Counted from the first letter of the stretch, positions 43,687-60,239 are shown. The stretch: 64,000 nt of DNA from Trachythela sp. YZ-2020 (GCA_016169945.1 JADLSH010000184.1:186001-250000); one strand, 5' to 3'. The notes: a model not told the origin generated them from the sequence alone. Made by a program: numbers and translations.

Positions 43687-46600
43687 TTCCGCCATGTTGG
43701 TTAACTTAAAGTTTTAAATCGTTAAATACAACAAGAAAAGCCACTAAAATATGTTAGATTCTGTTATAAATTTTGAGCGTTTTGATGTGGGTTTAGCAGA
43801 GATGCGTTTGGGATGGAATGTTTCGTGAGGCCAAATTTGAAAAATTCGATACCAGTGAATGTTTCAACTATACAAAAGCTTTACAAAATGCATTTTAATA
43901 TTGTACTTTAGACGTTCTAAATAATTTATTCTCTGTCGTATTTATGACTGCGGTTTTTTACATAAAAATATAAGATTGAAGTGTTCAAATGCGAATTAGT
44001 CTTTGCACATGAATCATACATTGTATTTTGTGACTGTTGACCTATAACGAAAATTTGCCTTCGAGTAATTTCTGGATGGATTTTGTGTCTTCTGTTAGAT
44101 TTTTAGCTTTATTTTTGCGCACAATAAAGATTTACAGCAGATCTATAACGACATGCGCAAATTTTTTGCCGTTCTTTCCCCGAAGGCGTATGGTTGTCTT
44201 GCCAAAATGGTGTCCTTGAACCATATATTGAACCATATGCTTAAAAACTCGGTTAATATTTCTATAATATCACACAAGAAGCATTGAAAAGGAAACGTGT
44301 TATAAAATATAGAACATTTCTGAGGTTTCTACCGTAGAAACGTTTAAAAGTAACCTTGATTTGCCGTTTGCGAGCGAGGCATTTTACGGAACCGCATATT
44401 GCTACTGTTAACCATCTGTCGTTTTGGTGAATCTTTTACATTTGTATAAAAGCGAAGTAAATTCAAAATATGCGCAGTTTTGTTGCCCTTAAACGTTTAG
44501 TCTATAAAGTGTGACAATATAGGTCTTTTGCGCTTGTTTTGAGTAAGTGTACAGTACAATTTATGAAATCATGCCGGCGCCTTTCGTCGCTCAAAAGAGC
44601 AACAACAACTAGTCAATAATGGCTATACGCTTCGTCACGCACGAGAAGAAATTGTTCCCTATGTTTATAACCTCTTAAATATTTTTATTCGTTCTAATAA
44701 CTGGTGTTACTTGAGAATAATTCATTCTACTTTGTTTATCGTATGTGAAAATATTGTAATGGCATGTATGTATTGACGGAAATATTTCAACGAGATAACT
44801 TTGAACCACAACTGCAGTAGCCTCAAATGTTGACCAATATATTATGTGATTCGCATTTTTGAGTCGCTAGTTTACGCCAAACGGATGTCTCAAACACTTT
44901 AAGATAGTTGTGAAAAAGCACTTGACATTATAAATATTGTTTCTTAATGTATTATTCTGTTTGAGGCGTGTTTCAAACGAAAAAATCTATTTTGCGCGAA
45001 AATATGTTTACTCATGGCTTCGTCAGCATTATTAAAAGATGTACAACTTTGTGTTGGTATTATTATCTTTGCAAAACTCAATCGCTCTATATGCCTCGAT
45101 CTATCCGCTTAGAAATATGAATGAATTTACTGAAATTACTGAAAAACGCTGTTTTGAAGAGAACAGTTAACAGAAGACCTGAATGATATTCTTTGTATTT
45201 TAAATCAAAGAATTTTTTCTTATAAGCCGTGCAAATTTGTACAAAGCCATTAAAGTATAAACATGTGCAATATGATCAGATTGTACCCTTTCCAAGATGT
45301 CTAAAGCCGGCTAATTAGTACTTATATTCACCGATTTTTAAGCCTAAAACTAACAAACGTTATCGAAGTTTAGTCTAAGAATGAATTTACATGCAGCAAA
45401 TAATAATACGAATAAGTAGTTATAGTCTTTGCTATTTGCATTTTGCGCGACGCGATAGCCAATAACTGACAAACTGGGTAGATGATTTTCCACTCAACTC
45501 TTCTGGACAAGACTGATTAGTTTTAGATGTACGCTAAATAGACTTAGTTATATAATAGGCTTTTGTATTCAGCTCAATCGAGAATTATAGATTAAGATAT
45601 ATAAAACTCCATGTTAGGCTATACAGTAGGCTACCTAGTTTACATCATCAAGTATATTTTGACCCTTTTTTAGATGACTACGAATGAAGTGTGTTGTACA
45701 GAATGAAAGTTTGCCTTAGAGGAAGAGGGGCACTTTCATTCCAAATTCGTAGACATTAACACGACCAAACGGAAATCAAAAGTATGCAAGAACATGAAGC
45801 CCCAACAAGGATGAAATGAAGTTAAGATGTAAATGAAGAAAATTGAGGAAAAGCTCTCGGTACGTTGACACCAACAGAACAAGGTGATGAACACACAAGT
45901 GGTAGTAGAAGGTGTAAAAATTAATATAGCCTTTGTTTTGAACGGAAATTATTTAAACAAAGTTCCCAAGTTTAAGAAGGATGTTCGCACTTCTAGTCAA
46001 GTTGCAAGCACGTAATTTATGCTAATTTTTCCAGAATGTAATTTATGCTAATTTTCCAAGCGCGCTGTTTATGTTAATTTCCGTGACTAATAATTGGTAG
46101 TCAATTTTAAAGTAATATTTATGGGGATGTTGTATGCAAGCAGTACGTCCCAGGGCAAAGGATGCTCCATCGTGGTTTGCAAAATAAACATTGTTATTTA
46201 TATGAATATGAATACAGATGTATATAATTATGAAATAAAAATTACAGCAGAATAAATATGGAGCATTTCAGAGAACAACTCCTATTGTCGATTGAGTTAA
46301 TAATAAATAATAATAATAATACAAAATTTCATACATTCAATACAATACAATTCCTGAACACAAAAGATTATGTTCCATTAATAACGAAGCTCTCTTGGGA
46401 ACTTTAAAAATGTTTTTCCTTGCCAGAAAAACGTAAACAAGTCATGAAGGGGTCTATCTTTAGGATCAAACTACCGCTAAAAATTCAACAAGAACTTCGA
46501 CGTTTCGAGCGGAAAAACATTTGAAAACATGTTCCTCGACCGACGCTAATATTCAATAAATACAATTGTGGCCGAAGCTTATTGTATAGACGCTACCTAC

Positions 46601-48067
46601 ACTGGCACCGCACGTTCAAGATCTAACTTAATAATTCATGAGCAAAACACAAAGGAAATCACCACCGTATCGTTGTCTTGATACCACGGTAATAAACACC
46701 CATAAATTAACTCAACTTTCGCGTTGAACTTCTCTTTAAATACTGGTTTGTTTGAAAAGCTGTATCATACACTCGAAGTCGTTTATTATAGTGATTTAAA
46801 AACACCTCAAAGTATGTTATTAAAAACTCGGCTAGCGCCTTGTTTTTCAACACACTTTTCGGTGTTTCAAATCACTGTAATAAACTCCTTCTCGTGTATG
46901 ATATATTACGTAAATCGCTTATAGACATTCTATTAACAAATTCCGCTATGAATTTACCAAAAAATAGGAATATAAGCTATAAGAGGAGCCATTGTCATGA
47001 TCGCCCTTTTGACATCATGCAATGAAAATTCAGTTGTACAAACACAAAAGTACAATGTATAACACCTTGTCCTCGTTAAGGTATAATCTTGTTAGCTTAG
47101 CTGTTTAGAGAAGCAATAACATTAAACTATTTTGCAAACAAATATTCTCTGTGTACACTTTCTTCCGCCTAAATGATTTAAGTACAAAGATTTAAGGAAA
47201 TTTTACGGATTTCTATTCCGAGCAACAGGGAAACCCGCTCAGAGGAGGCCAGCCTAGCGATGTACGAAAAGGTGACTAAAATAGGTAACGTATTTTTCCT
47301 GTAATAAATCCAATGCGGACATAAATTCCAGGTTTTCCCGTTCGTGTCGAAATCGTATGAACTTATATGCTGACCTAGGACAAGGTTACTCTTGATCATT
47401 CGCTCGAGATGTAACCATTTGCTACGCATCTCAAGACGAATTAGCCGAAGGCCTGCGATTAATCGAAACGTCCAAGTGTTATTAATATTTTCCATGCAGT
47501 TCAAACACAAACCACAATAGTATTTTACACTTCTGTGTGTTTAGGCCACACGAAATATATATACGCTGAATACAGCATTTTGTAGGCTTTGTGCCTTTTA
47601 ACCATAATGGAAACTTTATACCACTTACTTTAAGCATGAAGGCGTTCACACAGGTTCAAACGTTAATCAGGATGAACTAGTATATCTCAACCAAGCTGCA
47701 TTCGACCATCGTTCTCTGCCACGTCGAGGATCGCCATCTTTCTAATTTGCATAATTAGCATAAATATATTCGAAATGTAGCTTAATATGGAAAAAATAAG
47801 CCAGTTGGGAATCTCTACCACAAATGAAAGCGCGGTCATTAGCAGCGACGCAAACACACAAGAGACAATTAAAGGCATAAACAAATGCAGTGAAGCATAT
47901 GACGTAAGACTTGACAGTACAAAACTCCAAACAAAAGCTGGGGCAAAATATTCTTTCTGCTTTGTTTTCGCGAGAATAGAAATCCATCGTTTGTTTTAAC
48001 GCTGCATGAAAATGATTAAAGCACTTGGACTACCTCCTGGCAAACGATAAAAAGTGTTTTTAATTTT

Positions 48068-48268
48068 TCAGGTAGTTCAGACACAAACCACGGCAGCTTA
48101 TTGTAGAATACTACCTACACTGGACCACCACGTTTGAGATATTTTTCAGGTAGTTCAGACACAAACCACGGCAGCTTATTGTAGAATACTACCTACACTG
48201 GACTACCACGTTTGAGATATCTTTTCAGGTAGTTCAGACACAAACTGAATGCTACCTACACTAGACCC
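48068..48268 (+). repeat. 80-bp satellite, three copies, intergenic
   Basis: Three 'TTCAGGTAGTTCAGACAC' units, the last truncated. Isolated diverged units are also visible at 32863-32935, 47490-47545 and 53600-53690. Confidence 0.75.
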
Positions 48269-49514
48269 CACGTTCGTGTCGGTTTTAGGCCTTATTTGCG
48301 CTTAACGCGCGCATGCGAGGTTTTACACACGATTTAGTTACTTTCCCACAATAACTGCTCGTTCATCATAATGTCAACACTGTCCTAATTATGTGCGCTA
48401 AATACATATGAACCTGACGGAGGCGACCGAATCATTATCATTACTCAACACTACATTAATCACCCCAGCTCGTGCAAGATATCTTACTTATTAAACTTTA
48501 ATTCATGAACAAAACACAAAGAAAATCATCACCGAATCGCTGTCTTGATAGCAAGGTAATATTCGTCCATGTCAACCTTAGCATTAAATATATATTTTCA
48601 ATTGGGCGTTCTATAAACGTAAAATATACTGTGCTCTTTGACTCTAAACGCGCGGGCATTTTTCGCAACTGCTCTTGGTGAGGTCTATAAAATTGCATAT
48701 AAATTTTCGATCGAGTATTCCATCTACAAAACACCTACTTTCATTTAAAATTATCACGCGTATATTGCTTGGCCGTGCCCATCTGTATAATTTTACACGC
48801 AAAATTTTGTGGCTTGTTTTGGGCCCCTAGAAATTGTAGAATTTGTAGTTGAGAAATCGGAGCTTTCCACCGCGAAATCGCAGGATGGATTTCTGTCTGG
48901 GCATTAGAGCCTCCCAGTTAGATCTAAAAGGTATGTAATTTTCGTTCAAACTGATCATGAAATTAACTAACTCACAATCAGATGAGGGAAAATAATTACC
49001 TCGGTGAACGCGTAATTAACTTCTCAATCATCGTAGTGCGCTATTAACGCCATTCTTGACAGGAAAACGACCCGAGCAATAAAAGCTCGTTAAATTGCGG
49101 AAATAGCAGCTCCTAATTGTTTTTACTCGCAAAACCTTTTAAAACCTTTTCCAGAACAATTATCTGCCCCGAACTCAAGAATTACACACTGGCCAACAAA
49201 GTTTGAAAGTTTGGTGTTACTAAACTGGAAAATTTTAGGAATAAGGGTTACATAGTGACAGATGGTGGCCAGTTTTGCCTGGAAGTCGTTTCGGAAATTT
49301 CTTTAATGTTAGTCAGAGATTGGATTTGAGGTTTGTTGTTATCACGAAATGTCATGAGCACTTGATTGTTTTCTTCGTTCATACCACACATGCCATTGTT
49401 GCCGGTTCCCGTCGGACTTAATAATCTTATATCCTTGCCGCGAGAAGTTGGAGTCACAGATGGATTACAAACTAACTCATATTACCACTGTTCTGATAAT
49501 CTAAGCATAGAATG

Positions 49515-49830
49515 AAACAAAGGCCAAGGATCAACTTTAGGATCAAGGATAAATTGTAGGATCAAGGATCAACTTTAGGATCAAGGATGAACTTTAGGAT
49601 CAAGGATTAACTTTAGAATCAACTTTAGAATCAAGGATCAACTTTAGGATCAACTTTAGAATCAAGGATCAACTTTAGGATCAACTTTAGGATCAAGGAT
49701 CAACTTTAGAATCAAGGATCAATTTTAGAATAAAGGATCAACTTTAGTATCAAGGATCAACTTTAGGATCAAGGATCAACTTTAGGATCAAGGATCAACT
49801 TTAGGATCAACTTTAGGACCAAGATCTTTA
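49515..49830. repeat. GGATCAACTTTA/GGATCAA minisatellite
   Basis: A mix of 13-bp 'GGATCAACTTTAG' and 7-bp 'GGATCAA' units in varying order, in the bHLH/acyl-CoA oxidase intergenic region. Confidence 0.85.
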
Positions 49831-50289
49831 AGAAGAAAAGGTGGAAGAAGAAGAAAAGGAGGAAGAAGAAGAAAAGGTGTTAAACCTTCGTCACGGATGG
49901 AAGAGTTAAAATAACTGTGTGTATACGCGAATCTATCACAGCATAATGTGTAGCAGAAAAATTTTATTAACAGCAAACTATTACATTGCATAACTATACA
50001 AGAGAAATTTACCAACTCTATAACTAGACAGTGGATATAATTGACACATTCGTGTTAAAAACGTTTAAGTGGTTTAGACCTTGTGCAGTAAAGCACCCGT
50101 GAGCCAACTGTGCGTTAATTAACTGGCGTTGGCTGAGTTTATTACCTTACGACAAATTTACCGTCAGGGAATGTCAACCCTAAAAATACGGTCTGAAAAT
50201 TTCACGAGAATAATCTGAAACAAAATAAAACAGAAAAATTAACAATTGTCTACAGACTTTATTCACTACAAATTTAACACATGAAAAAA

Positions 50290-50369
50290 TGACGTCACTC
50301 ATGAATAAATGAGGTAAACTATGACGTCATCCATGAAGACACGACGTCACTTATGAATATATGACGTCA
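50290..50369. promoter_or_regulatory. Cluster of CRE (TGACGTCA) motifs
   Basis: Exact TGACGTCA at 50290, 50322 and 50362, plus CGACGTCA at 50342, separated by 'CTCATGAATAAATGA'-like spacers. It lies just 3' of the acyl-CoA oxidase stop codon, so it may be a repeat in the UTR rather than an enhancer. Confidence 0.5.
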
Positions 50370-50437
50370 CTCACACGTCACCCATAAACACATGAGGTCA
50401 TAACTTAAATGTCAAACGTTTTTACCTATTTTACCAT

Positions 50438-53400
50438 TCACAACTCTCCCAAGTTATCGTGGACATTATACTCGACCCAATCCCTTGCGATGGGCGCGGA
50501 CAACATTTCATCAGTCAAAGCAAAGGCATCGCATAGTGCCATAGCATTGGGAGCCAGCTGTGCACAGAGGTCAACGGCTTCTTCATTAACTTTAGCAGCC
50601 TCGGTCGCGGGGAGGACTTGGGCGAGTAAGCACCATCCCAGATCTTTTTCCAATACATCAACGATATACAAACGATGTAAAAGATTTAAAATTTCTTTAT
50701 TTCCCTCGCTCGCGTTCTCAGTGACGGCCATAAATCGCTCGCTGATTAATCTTTCACCAAACGCCCTGGCTGCGGCCTGAATATTGTCGCTAATCTGGTA
50801 CATCCACGTTTCAAAGATACCTGAGGCACAAATAGAAGATTTAGATTAACAGTATGTATTTACGAGGTGATGATTATACAGTGGTCCGTGCACGTGCCCC
50901 TCACCTCTGTGACCAGGGTTCGAAGCCTGTACTATGCAGTTGTTTGATTATAATTTCACCTCAATTGCATGTGAGATGAGTGCTTCCAGTTTGACTGAGG
51001 CCCGTTTCAGACGCCGCTCCACTCATGCGCCGAACTTAATTGTATTAGGTGCGACTCTGGAGCGACACAAGAGCGGCAGTGATTCAAACGGCGTACAAAA
51101 TATAATGTTGTTGACGAGAGAGCGTGTTCGCGCGGGAATTCTAAAATTAAAACAATAGGTAGACATTACAAAGTGGCTAAACTAATCCTAATAAATTACA
51201 GCAAATTTTGATTTAGGTTCGGCACACGAGTGGAGCGGCGTATGAATCAATGTCGCTCTAACGTCGCATAATGCGACAGGCTCTGTCGAACTTCTGCCGA
51301 ACTTATGTCGCTCCAAATTCTGCCGTACCTAATTGATTCAAACGTCGCTCTTCTGTCGCACCTAATTCGTCATTTAAGTTCGGTGCATGAGTGGAGCGGC
51401 GTCTGAAACGGGCCTCAAACACCGCAGGTTTTCTCCAGGTACTCTGGTTTCCTCCTGTAGTAACACTGGACTAATCGACATGCCGATTAAAAATCTGATA
51501 AAAATTGGATCTACTCGTCTCATCTTCTGCCCCTTATCATGCAGTGGGTTTCCCCAGGCAACAGATGGTCGTCAAACGGCAGCTATCAGAGTGGAAACAT
51601 CAACTTAATTAGTTTCATTGCATGTAGTGTCGTTGTATATTTGGAGGCAAATATACAGAATCGAGAGATTTAGATCAATTTTCTTGCTCCTAAAGTTTCA
51701 ACATTTCTGAAGTTGACCACCATCTGCTGCCCTGTAATGCTTAATGAAACCCATCAATTCTGGAGTTAATCAACATTTTACTTTAAATTATTTTGCGCCA
51801 ACCTTTTTTCCCAACAGACTGTAGTTTCTTTCCTAACTGCATGAACAATAAATCTTCTCGTTTCTGCAGTAAGAAATGGAGGGAGTCCACATCTTTAAGA
51901 TCGACATCCCTGCTCTGTCCCAAAGTTTGAGGTTTGAAGACAGCCAATCTTTCTTTGGCTACCTTCTGCATGAGCACGCTGTTATCCCCTTCAGCGGTCA
52001 TTGCCGCGTGAGCGTTGCCTAGGAACGTGCCGAACCTGTTGCACGAGAGGAAACCTTGCCCGCCACATCGTTCACGCGCGATGGACACGACCTCGCCAAT
52101 ATTCCACGAAGCCAGCGGCTTGATGACGCAACACATTGTTACAATCTCCGGATGTTCTGAGCCGTCAGCTTTCTGGTTTGCCCAGCGGTCTTTGACATAG
52201 TCCAGTCCAAAATTTATCCCATAAGTCCTTGCGAAGAGCGGCAGTAGAGCGCGTTGTTGTAGCTGGTAGGTTAAGATGGGGGTGTCGGATTGTCCTCGGG
52301 GCCCGACCGTGAGGCGAGTCGATGCGTATCTTGTAGCAATTGTCAGCGAAGCTTTGGCCGCACCCTGACACATGCTTGCGATGCATATGCGCCCCGACAG
52401 CAGTTGGTCAGCGACTGTCAAGAACCGTGAGCGGTTGCCTTCGATAGAGGACTGGAACGAGCCATCTTCGTTGACGTCGGAGTAGCGATTGAGGAGGTTT
52501 TCGCGGGGAACTCGGACGTTGTCGAAGAACAGTTTAGCGTTGTCGACGCCATTTAGACCCATTTTATGTCTGAAAGTTGAAAACAATGTTAGTAAACGTA
52601 TTCATAGCTCGAATCCTAAATGTGGGAAAATGCCTCCCCCCCTTCACTTACCCCATATCTTCCACTCGCACCCCTGGCATAGTTTTTAGATTATCATCAC
52701 GGATTCTTACCAACACGCCATGGATTCCTACCAAAAAATACATTTCAAAAACTAGTCATGCAAAATAGGTAGTGTCCTATGAAATACATGCAATATAGGT
52801 AGTGTCCTATGAAATGCATGCAATATAGATAGTGTCCTATGAAATACATGCAATATAGGTAGTGTCCTATGAAATACATGCAATATAGGTAGTGTCCTAT
52901 GAAATACATGCAATATAGGTAGTGTCCTATGAAATACATGCAATATAGGTAGTGTCCTATGAAATACATGCAATATCGGTAGTGTCCTATGAAACACACA
53001 TGCAATATAGGTAGTGTCCTATGTAATACATGCAATATACGTAGTGTCCCAAGAAATACATACAAAATAGGTAGTGTCCTAAGAAATATATGCAAAATAG
53101 GTAGTGTCCTAAGAGATACATGCAAAATAGGTAGTGTCCTAAGAGATACATGCCAAATATGAAATGCCTATGAAATGCACGTAAATTTTAATACTTCGCC
53201 GATGCGACTAAGTAATAACTCGATGTCTCGATCTATACTGATAATGGTTCCAGATGGGAACATACAAAAAACCTTCAACTTCAATTCTTAGTTCATCTTT
53301 TGAAGCCACAGCTCCAACCTACCATGGTTTTGACCATCAAGCATCAACTGTGCAAACACGACGCAATGCTGGGCATGTAGTGCACCATTAGTGATCCAAT

Positions 53401-54758
53401 ATTTCTGTGCCAGTGTTGTGGGTGTGTTCACTATGAACTCCTGAGTCTGTTTGTCATATGTGGCTGTTGTCTCCATCTCAACGGCGTTGTTACCATAGCC
53501 AAGTTCAGTGAGGCCAAAACATCCGACATCCTTCAGTGTGTCAATACCTTGGTACAGAAAAATTGTGCGCATATAAGTTGATCAACTGTTTCTAGCAGTT
53601 TGATAACCGTATATTATGTTCAAACTACCTGAGAATGATTAGACACACTTTGATCCTGGACCTTCATTCATGTTTGAGATATTTAGAGGAACACAAGTGA
53701 ACCCATTAACTGGCAGTACCCTACCACTGACGAGTAAAATCATCTGGGGTTAGACAGAGTAAAATCGTCTGGCATTAGACAGAGTAAAATACTAAAGTAG
53801 GGCACATCTGGGTACAGTTAGGTTTTACTCCTTCTTTCTCCTTACTTCTTGCTCTTATTAATTTTTGCTGCACTCAGGCATTTAGCCAGGTGGTCGTCCA
53901 ACCGTCCTATAGACAGCCAATTTTAAATTTAGATGGCTACTTTTTAATTGACGGTCATGGATGACTTAAGAAAATATTTTCTTTAATTGGCTATATGGCA
54001 AACTTGTTATATTTCTTGACTACTTTGAGAGTTGTTAGCTGCCGTTTGCTCTAGCTATTGCATACATTTCAATGCTTTTTGTTGAAAACATGCTGAATTA
54101 TGAGCATCTGATCATTGATTTCAAGCGCCATGTTTTTTTACCACCGCCACAAAAATTGGTGGCCACACCCACAGTATTTTTCGGACGGCCAGTTTTGGCA
54201 TTCTGTCCGCACCCATGGTGTTTGTGAAAACATTCATTAAGGCTCACACAGTCCTATATACAGACATTACCTGGCAATAACTTATCATGATGTCATGGCT
54301 GGATCGACCAAACCGCGAACTCACGTGTCATTTTCAGCCGAAAATCCTCAGTGGATTATTCTGAAAAGTCCCAAAACTGAAATATAATCATTATCGCACA
54401 TTGCTTGAAGTCTTTGTAGGGCCAAGTCGCGTTCTTTTTCGATGGAGATGTTGTATTGGGGTTTCATCAGGTCACCGGACAGAAACTCTCGACAGCTGTC
54501 ACGCATTTCATGGTTATCGTGGTCAAGGACGTGTTTCATCTCGTTGACATCAAAGCTCGGTTTTCCCCAAGCATCGCGGAGCTCTTTTGGGTTCGGGTTT
54601 GCACAGGTAGGCGTGGTTGACACATAACGAGGGGAGGAGGATGTTTGGTGAGTGACAGGGGAAGTTTGAATAATTTGAAGGGATGCTGGTCTTAGGTATG
54701 TTCTTGTTAGTTGGTGACTGAGCGATAACAACCTCGGTACGCGAAGTAACCTTTGCAT
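50438..54758 (-). CDS. Acyl-CoA oxidase (plant/algal ACX-like), first exon damaged
   Basis: FAD-dependent oxidase of peroxisomal fatty-acid beta-oxidation. Exons: 54758 to 54271 (with frame breaks), 53547-53323, 52727-52652, 52569-51803, 50820-50438; phases join from exon 2 on. About 645 residues. Family signatures: '[20 protein letters not shown]', '[20 protein letters not shown]', 'PGVRVEDMG', '[20 protein letters not shown]', '[17 protein letters not shown]' and '[16 protein letters not shown]'. Residues 9-17 'RLLSLSHQL' fit the PTS2 nonapeptide, and the C-terminus (NLGEL) is not PTS1. The Arg/Leu/Ser-rich N-terminus could also be read as a mitochondrial presequence. In the last 90 nt of exon 1, recognisable pieces ('NNPLRIF', 'EFA', 'GLVDPAM', 'IMISYCQ') lie in different frames, so either the sequence has indel errors or this allele is defective. 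A 30-bp minisatellite fills intron 2. Confidence 0.85.
50880..51475 (+). mobile_element. tRNA-headed SINE split by a 416-bp TIR element
   Basis: Head with 'GACCAGGGTTCG' at 50921, linker, then interrupted at 50999; it resumes at 51415 with 'TCAAACACCGCAGGTTTTCT' and the core 'GGTTTCCTCCTGTAGTAACA'. Removing the insert restores the order seen in other copies. Confidence 0.8.
50999..51414. mobile_element. 416-bp TIR (MITE-like) element
   Basis: Terminal inverted repeats of about 40 bp begin GGCCCGTTTCAGACGCCGC and continue to 'GCGCCGAACTTAA'. The interior has many 'GTCGCTC' and 'GAGCGAC' submotifs and no ORF worth naming. It is nested in a SINE, so it is the younger insertion. Confidence 0.85.
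51553..51760. mobile_element. Same MITE family, downstream of acyl-CoA oxidase exon 4
   Basis: 'CAGATGGTCGTCAAACGGC' to 'GTTGACCACCATCTGCTG', with the shared interior 'GTATATTTGGAGGCAAA'. A fragment is also at 57203-57290. Confidence 0.65.
52756..53162. repeat. 30-bp minisatellite in acyl-CoA oxidase intron 2
   Basis: About 13 copies of 'GTAGTGTCCTATGAAATAC' plus 'ATGCAATATAG'. The 30-bp length leaves minus frames open. It begins about 28 bp from the acceptor of exon 52727-52652. Confidence 0.9.
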
Positions 54759-54807
54759 GGTCTGGAAGTGGTTAGATGATAAAATTTGGTATGATTAAAG
54801 CCAGATA

Positions 54808-54945
54808 ACTTTAATTATACTGGATAGCTCTGTCAGTTCTAAACTGTTCTTCCCTGAGTCATCCCTTATGTATCCAGTGTTACTACAGGAGGAAACCTAA
54901 GTGCCCGGAGAAAACCTGCAGTGTTCTATTGACTTGTGTGATTTA
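54808..54945 (-). repeat. SINE-tail unit plus core fragment
   Basis: One truncated 114-bp unit followed by 'GTGCCCGGAGAAAACCTGC'; no head. It lies 50 bp upstream of the acyl-CoA oxidase start codon, within its presumed promoter. Confidence 0.65.
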
Positions 54946-55917
54946 AAATTGACTTGCGTGATTTAAACAGTGGATTTAAAAGACAAATCTGATATTTGAT
55001 CACGCAAATACAGACCCTTGACACAGAATAAGTATATCAAGTGTAACTCTTCAGGGCTTTCTTCGTGTCCTCATTTTCAAAATGCTGTACCCATGCACAC
55101 GTCCGCCATCGTGTTTGCTTGTAAGATGGCGACTTGATATAGCTTTGCATCACACACTTTTTCTCAGTTTTTTGCATTTTCTCATTTTTTTTTTTCTTTT
55201 TTTTAGTAATTTGTTGAAATATTTTACATTACATTGCAAGGCCAATGGTTTTTTCATCAAAGCAGAATGTCAAGGGCGTGAGGGCAATGACGACGTATAA
55301 CGAATGACACGCCATCACAACACGCAATAATGCCTGCTGCGCTTGCTAGGTTAAAGGGCGGAAGATTTACATTTACAGAAGATAGACATCTGCCTCTTGA
55401 GCTTTGCCTTGTTTGCATTTTGCTGGAGGCAACCTCATATGATACAATAGATTGTATCCTTTATGGAGATTCCACAATGCATATCACTATAATACAGCTT
55501 TCTTTGGTTACAAACTTTGGTTTGCCAATAAAACGTAAACAAAGTTAAATTAATATTGACTTTTAATATGTAGCATATTGGTACCTAAATTTCTAAGTTC
55601 ATTTGCACAAAAATAATGCTTTAAATGACCTTTCTTACTCAAATTGTCTTTACAATATAACTTACCGTTTTATTCAACACAGAACGAGCAAAATCTTCAA
55701 AGAAATAACGCAGAAAAGGCAAAACAAAACCCAAAATGTTGTTCTATTTCTTGCAGAAAATTCACTGCCAACGAGTAAGAACCGCGCGAGACTGGGGGCC
55801 AAAATAAATACAAAGTCCCTTCTAAACTCCGCCCACCGTCCTCCCCCTCTGTGAACTCGTAATGTAACTGGAGTGTTGGGATATTGATAGTCAAGTTAGA
55901 AAATACCTTACTAACAA

Positions 55918-56005
55918 ACTCACAAACAAACAAACAACCAAACAACCAAACAACCAAACAAACAAACAAACAAACAAACAAACAAACAAACAAACCAACC
56001 AACCA
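55918..56005. repeat. (AAAC)n microsatellite
   Basis: About 75 bp of AAAC with CAACC interruptions, between the P4HA stop and the acyl-CoA oxidase start. Confidence 0.9.
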
Positions 56006-56962
56006 AGACGAAATGATCAAACCAAGTGATCAAAACTAGCCAAAAAGTAAATAATTATATCTCATAATATAATCGTTACTCGTTCAGTGTGTATTTGGAA
56101 AATAGGAAAGTAAACGCGAAACAGCTTAACAGCATTTCAAAAAACTTAGTTTGGTTATTAATCTCTAAGTTATTAATCTCTAATGTTGTTAATTTACAAA
56201 ATATACTCTATAATATTAACGTTGAATTCACTCAACGACATTTAATTTTGCTATGCAATATATATGTACTAGCGCTAATACTATAAATTTCTATGATATG
56301 CGTATGCAAAGTTAATGGCCGATTTATACTGGGACAAATCCAATGTTTTTGACTTTCACAAGCTCCAGATTCCAGAAGACTGTACATTTCCGGTGATCTC
56401 TGCAAGGAGTTTCCGGGAAAATGGCTCAAATGCAAAAGTAATATGCATATGTAAGCGTCTGAACATATTCAGAATCCGAGAATCGAATATTTTCTTCCTT
56501 TCAACAAAAAATATTCACACTTGCCACAACTTCTTTCGGATTGTTGTGAAAGAACAATCATGGAGGAAGATTGAGTTTCAAAATTCAATTTAAGATTGAG
56601 TATTTACTACCGTTTACCGGTAGTAGAAAAGCGCTTGTATAAATCCCTGAAATTATGGGCGAACTACCGTGTCTATGCCCAGACGTATTATCAAACGAAC
56701 TATCTTTTCTTTGCGTAAGTTTGTCCAGACAGATCACCCGTCTCTAGGTATAAATTTGGCCTAAAAGACTGTTCAATTTGCAACATCTACATCCTAAGAG
56801 CTCTTCTCGCACGAGTAGAGTCTAGAGAGAATAAATAGGGAAATATTCCAGGGCTGCACCTTGCGTACGAGCGTGGTTTGAGCATGCGTCACTATTGCTA
56901 CATAGCTAGAGATCTTTGCTGCGCTGTTTTTTAGAAAACTATAAATATATAAATGGAATTTT

Positions 56963-60239
<3,277 letters not shown>

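Larger units (their letters stand above)
43687..50280. other. Long intergenic region, no gene supported
   Basis: AT-rich, with small satellites (48068-48268) and the 49515-49830 minisatellite. No ORF here is supported by splice sites plus family similarity. It could hold a 3' exon of the bHLH gene or enhancers, but nothing specific is readable. Confidence 0.5.
54759..56962. other. Acyl-CoA oxidase/P4HA spacer
   Basis: Contains the oxidase promoter, a SINE fragment, a 3' UTR for P4HA and the AAAC microsatellite. No coding sequence supported. Confidence 0.5.

Noticed and set aside
49788..50015. ORF ending in 'PFLLLPPFLL' repeats
   Set aside because: Derived from the minisatellite and a GGAAGAAGAAG tract.
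52745..53125. Repeat protein '[10 protein letters not shown]' and a CRISPR-like look
   Set aside because: A 30-bp minisatellite with no spacers, inside an intron bounded by well-supported oxidase exons.
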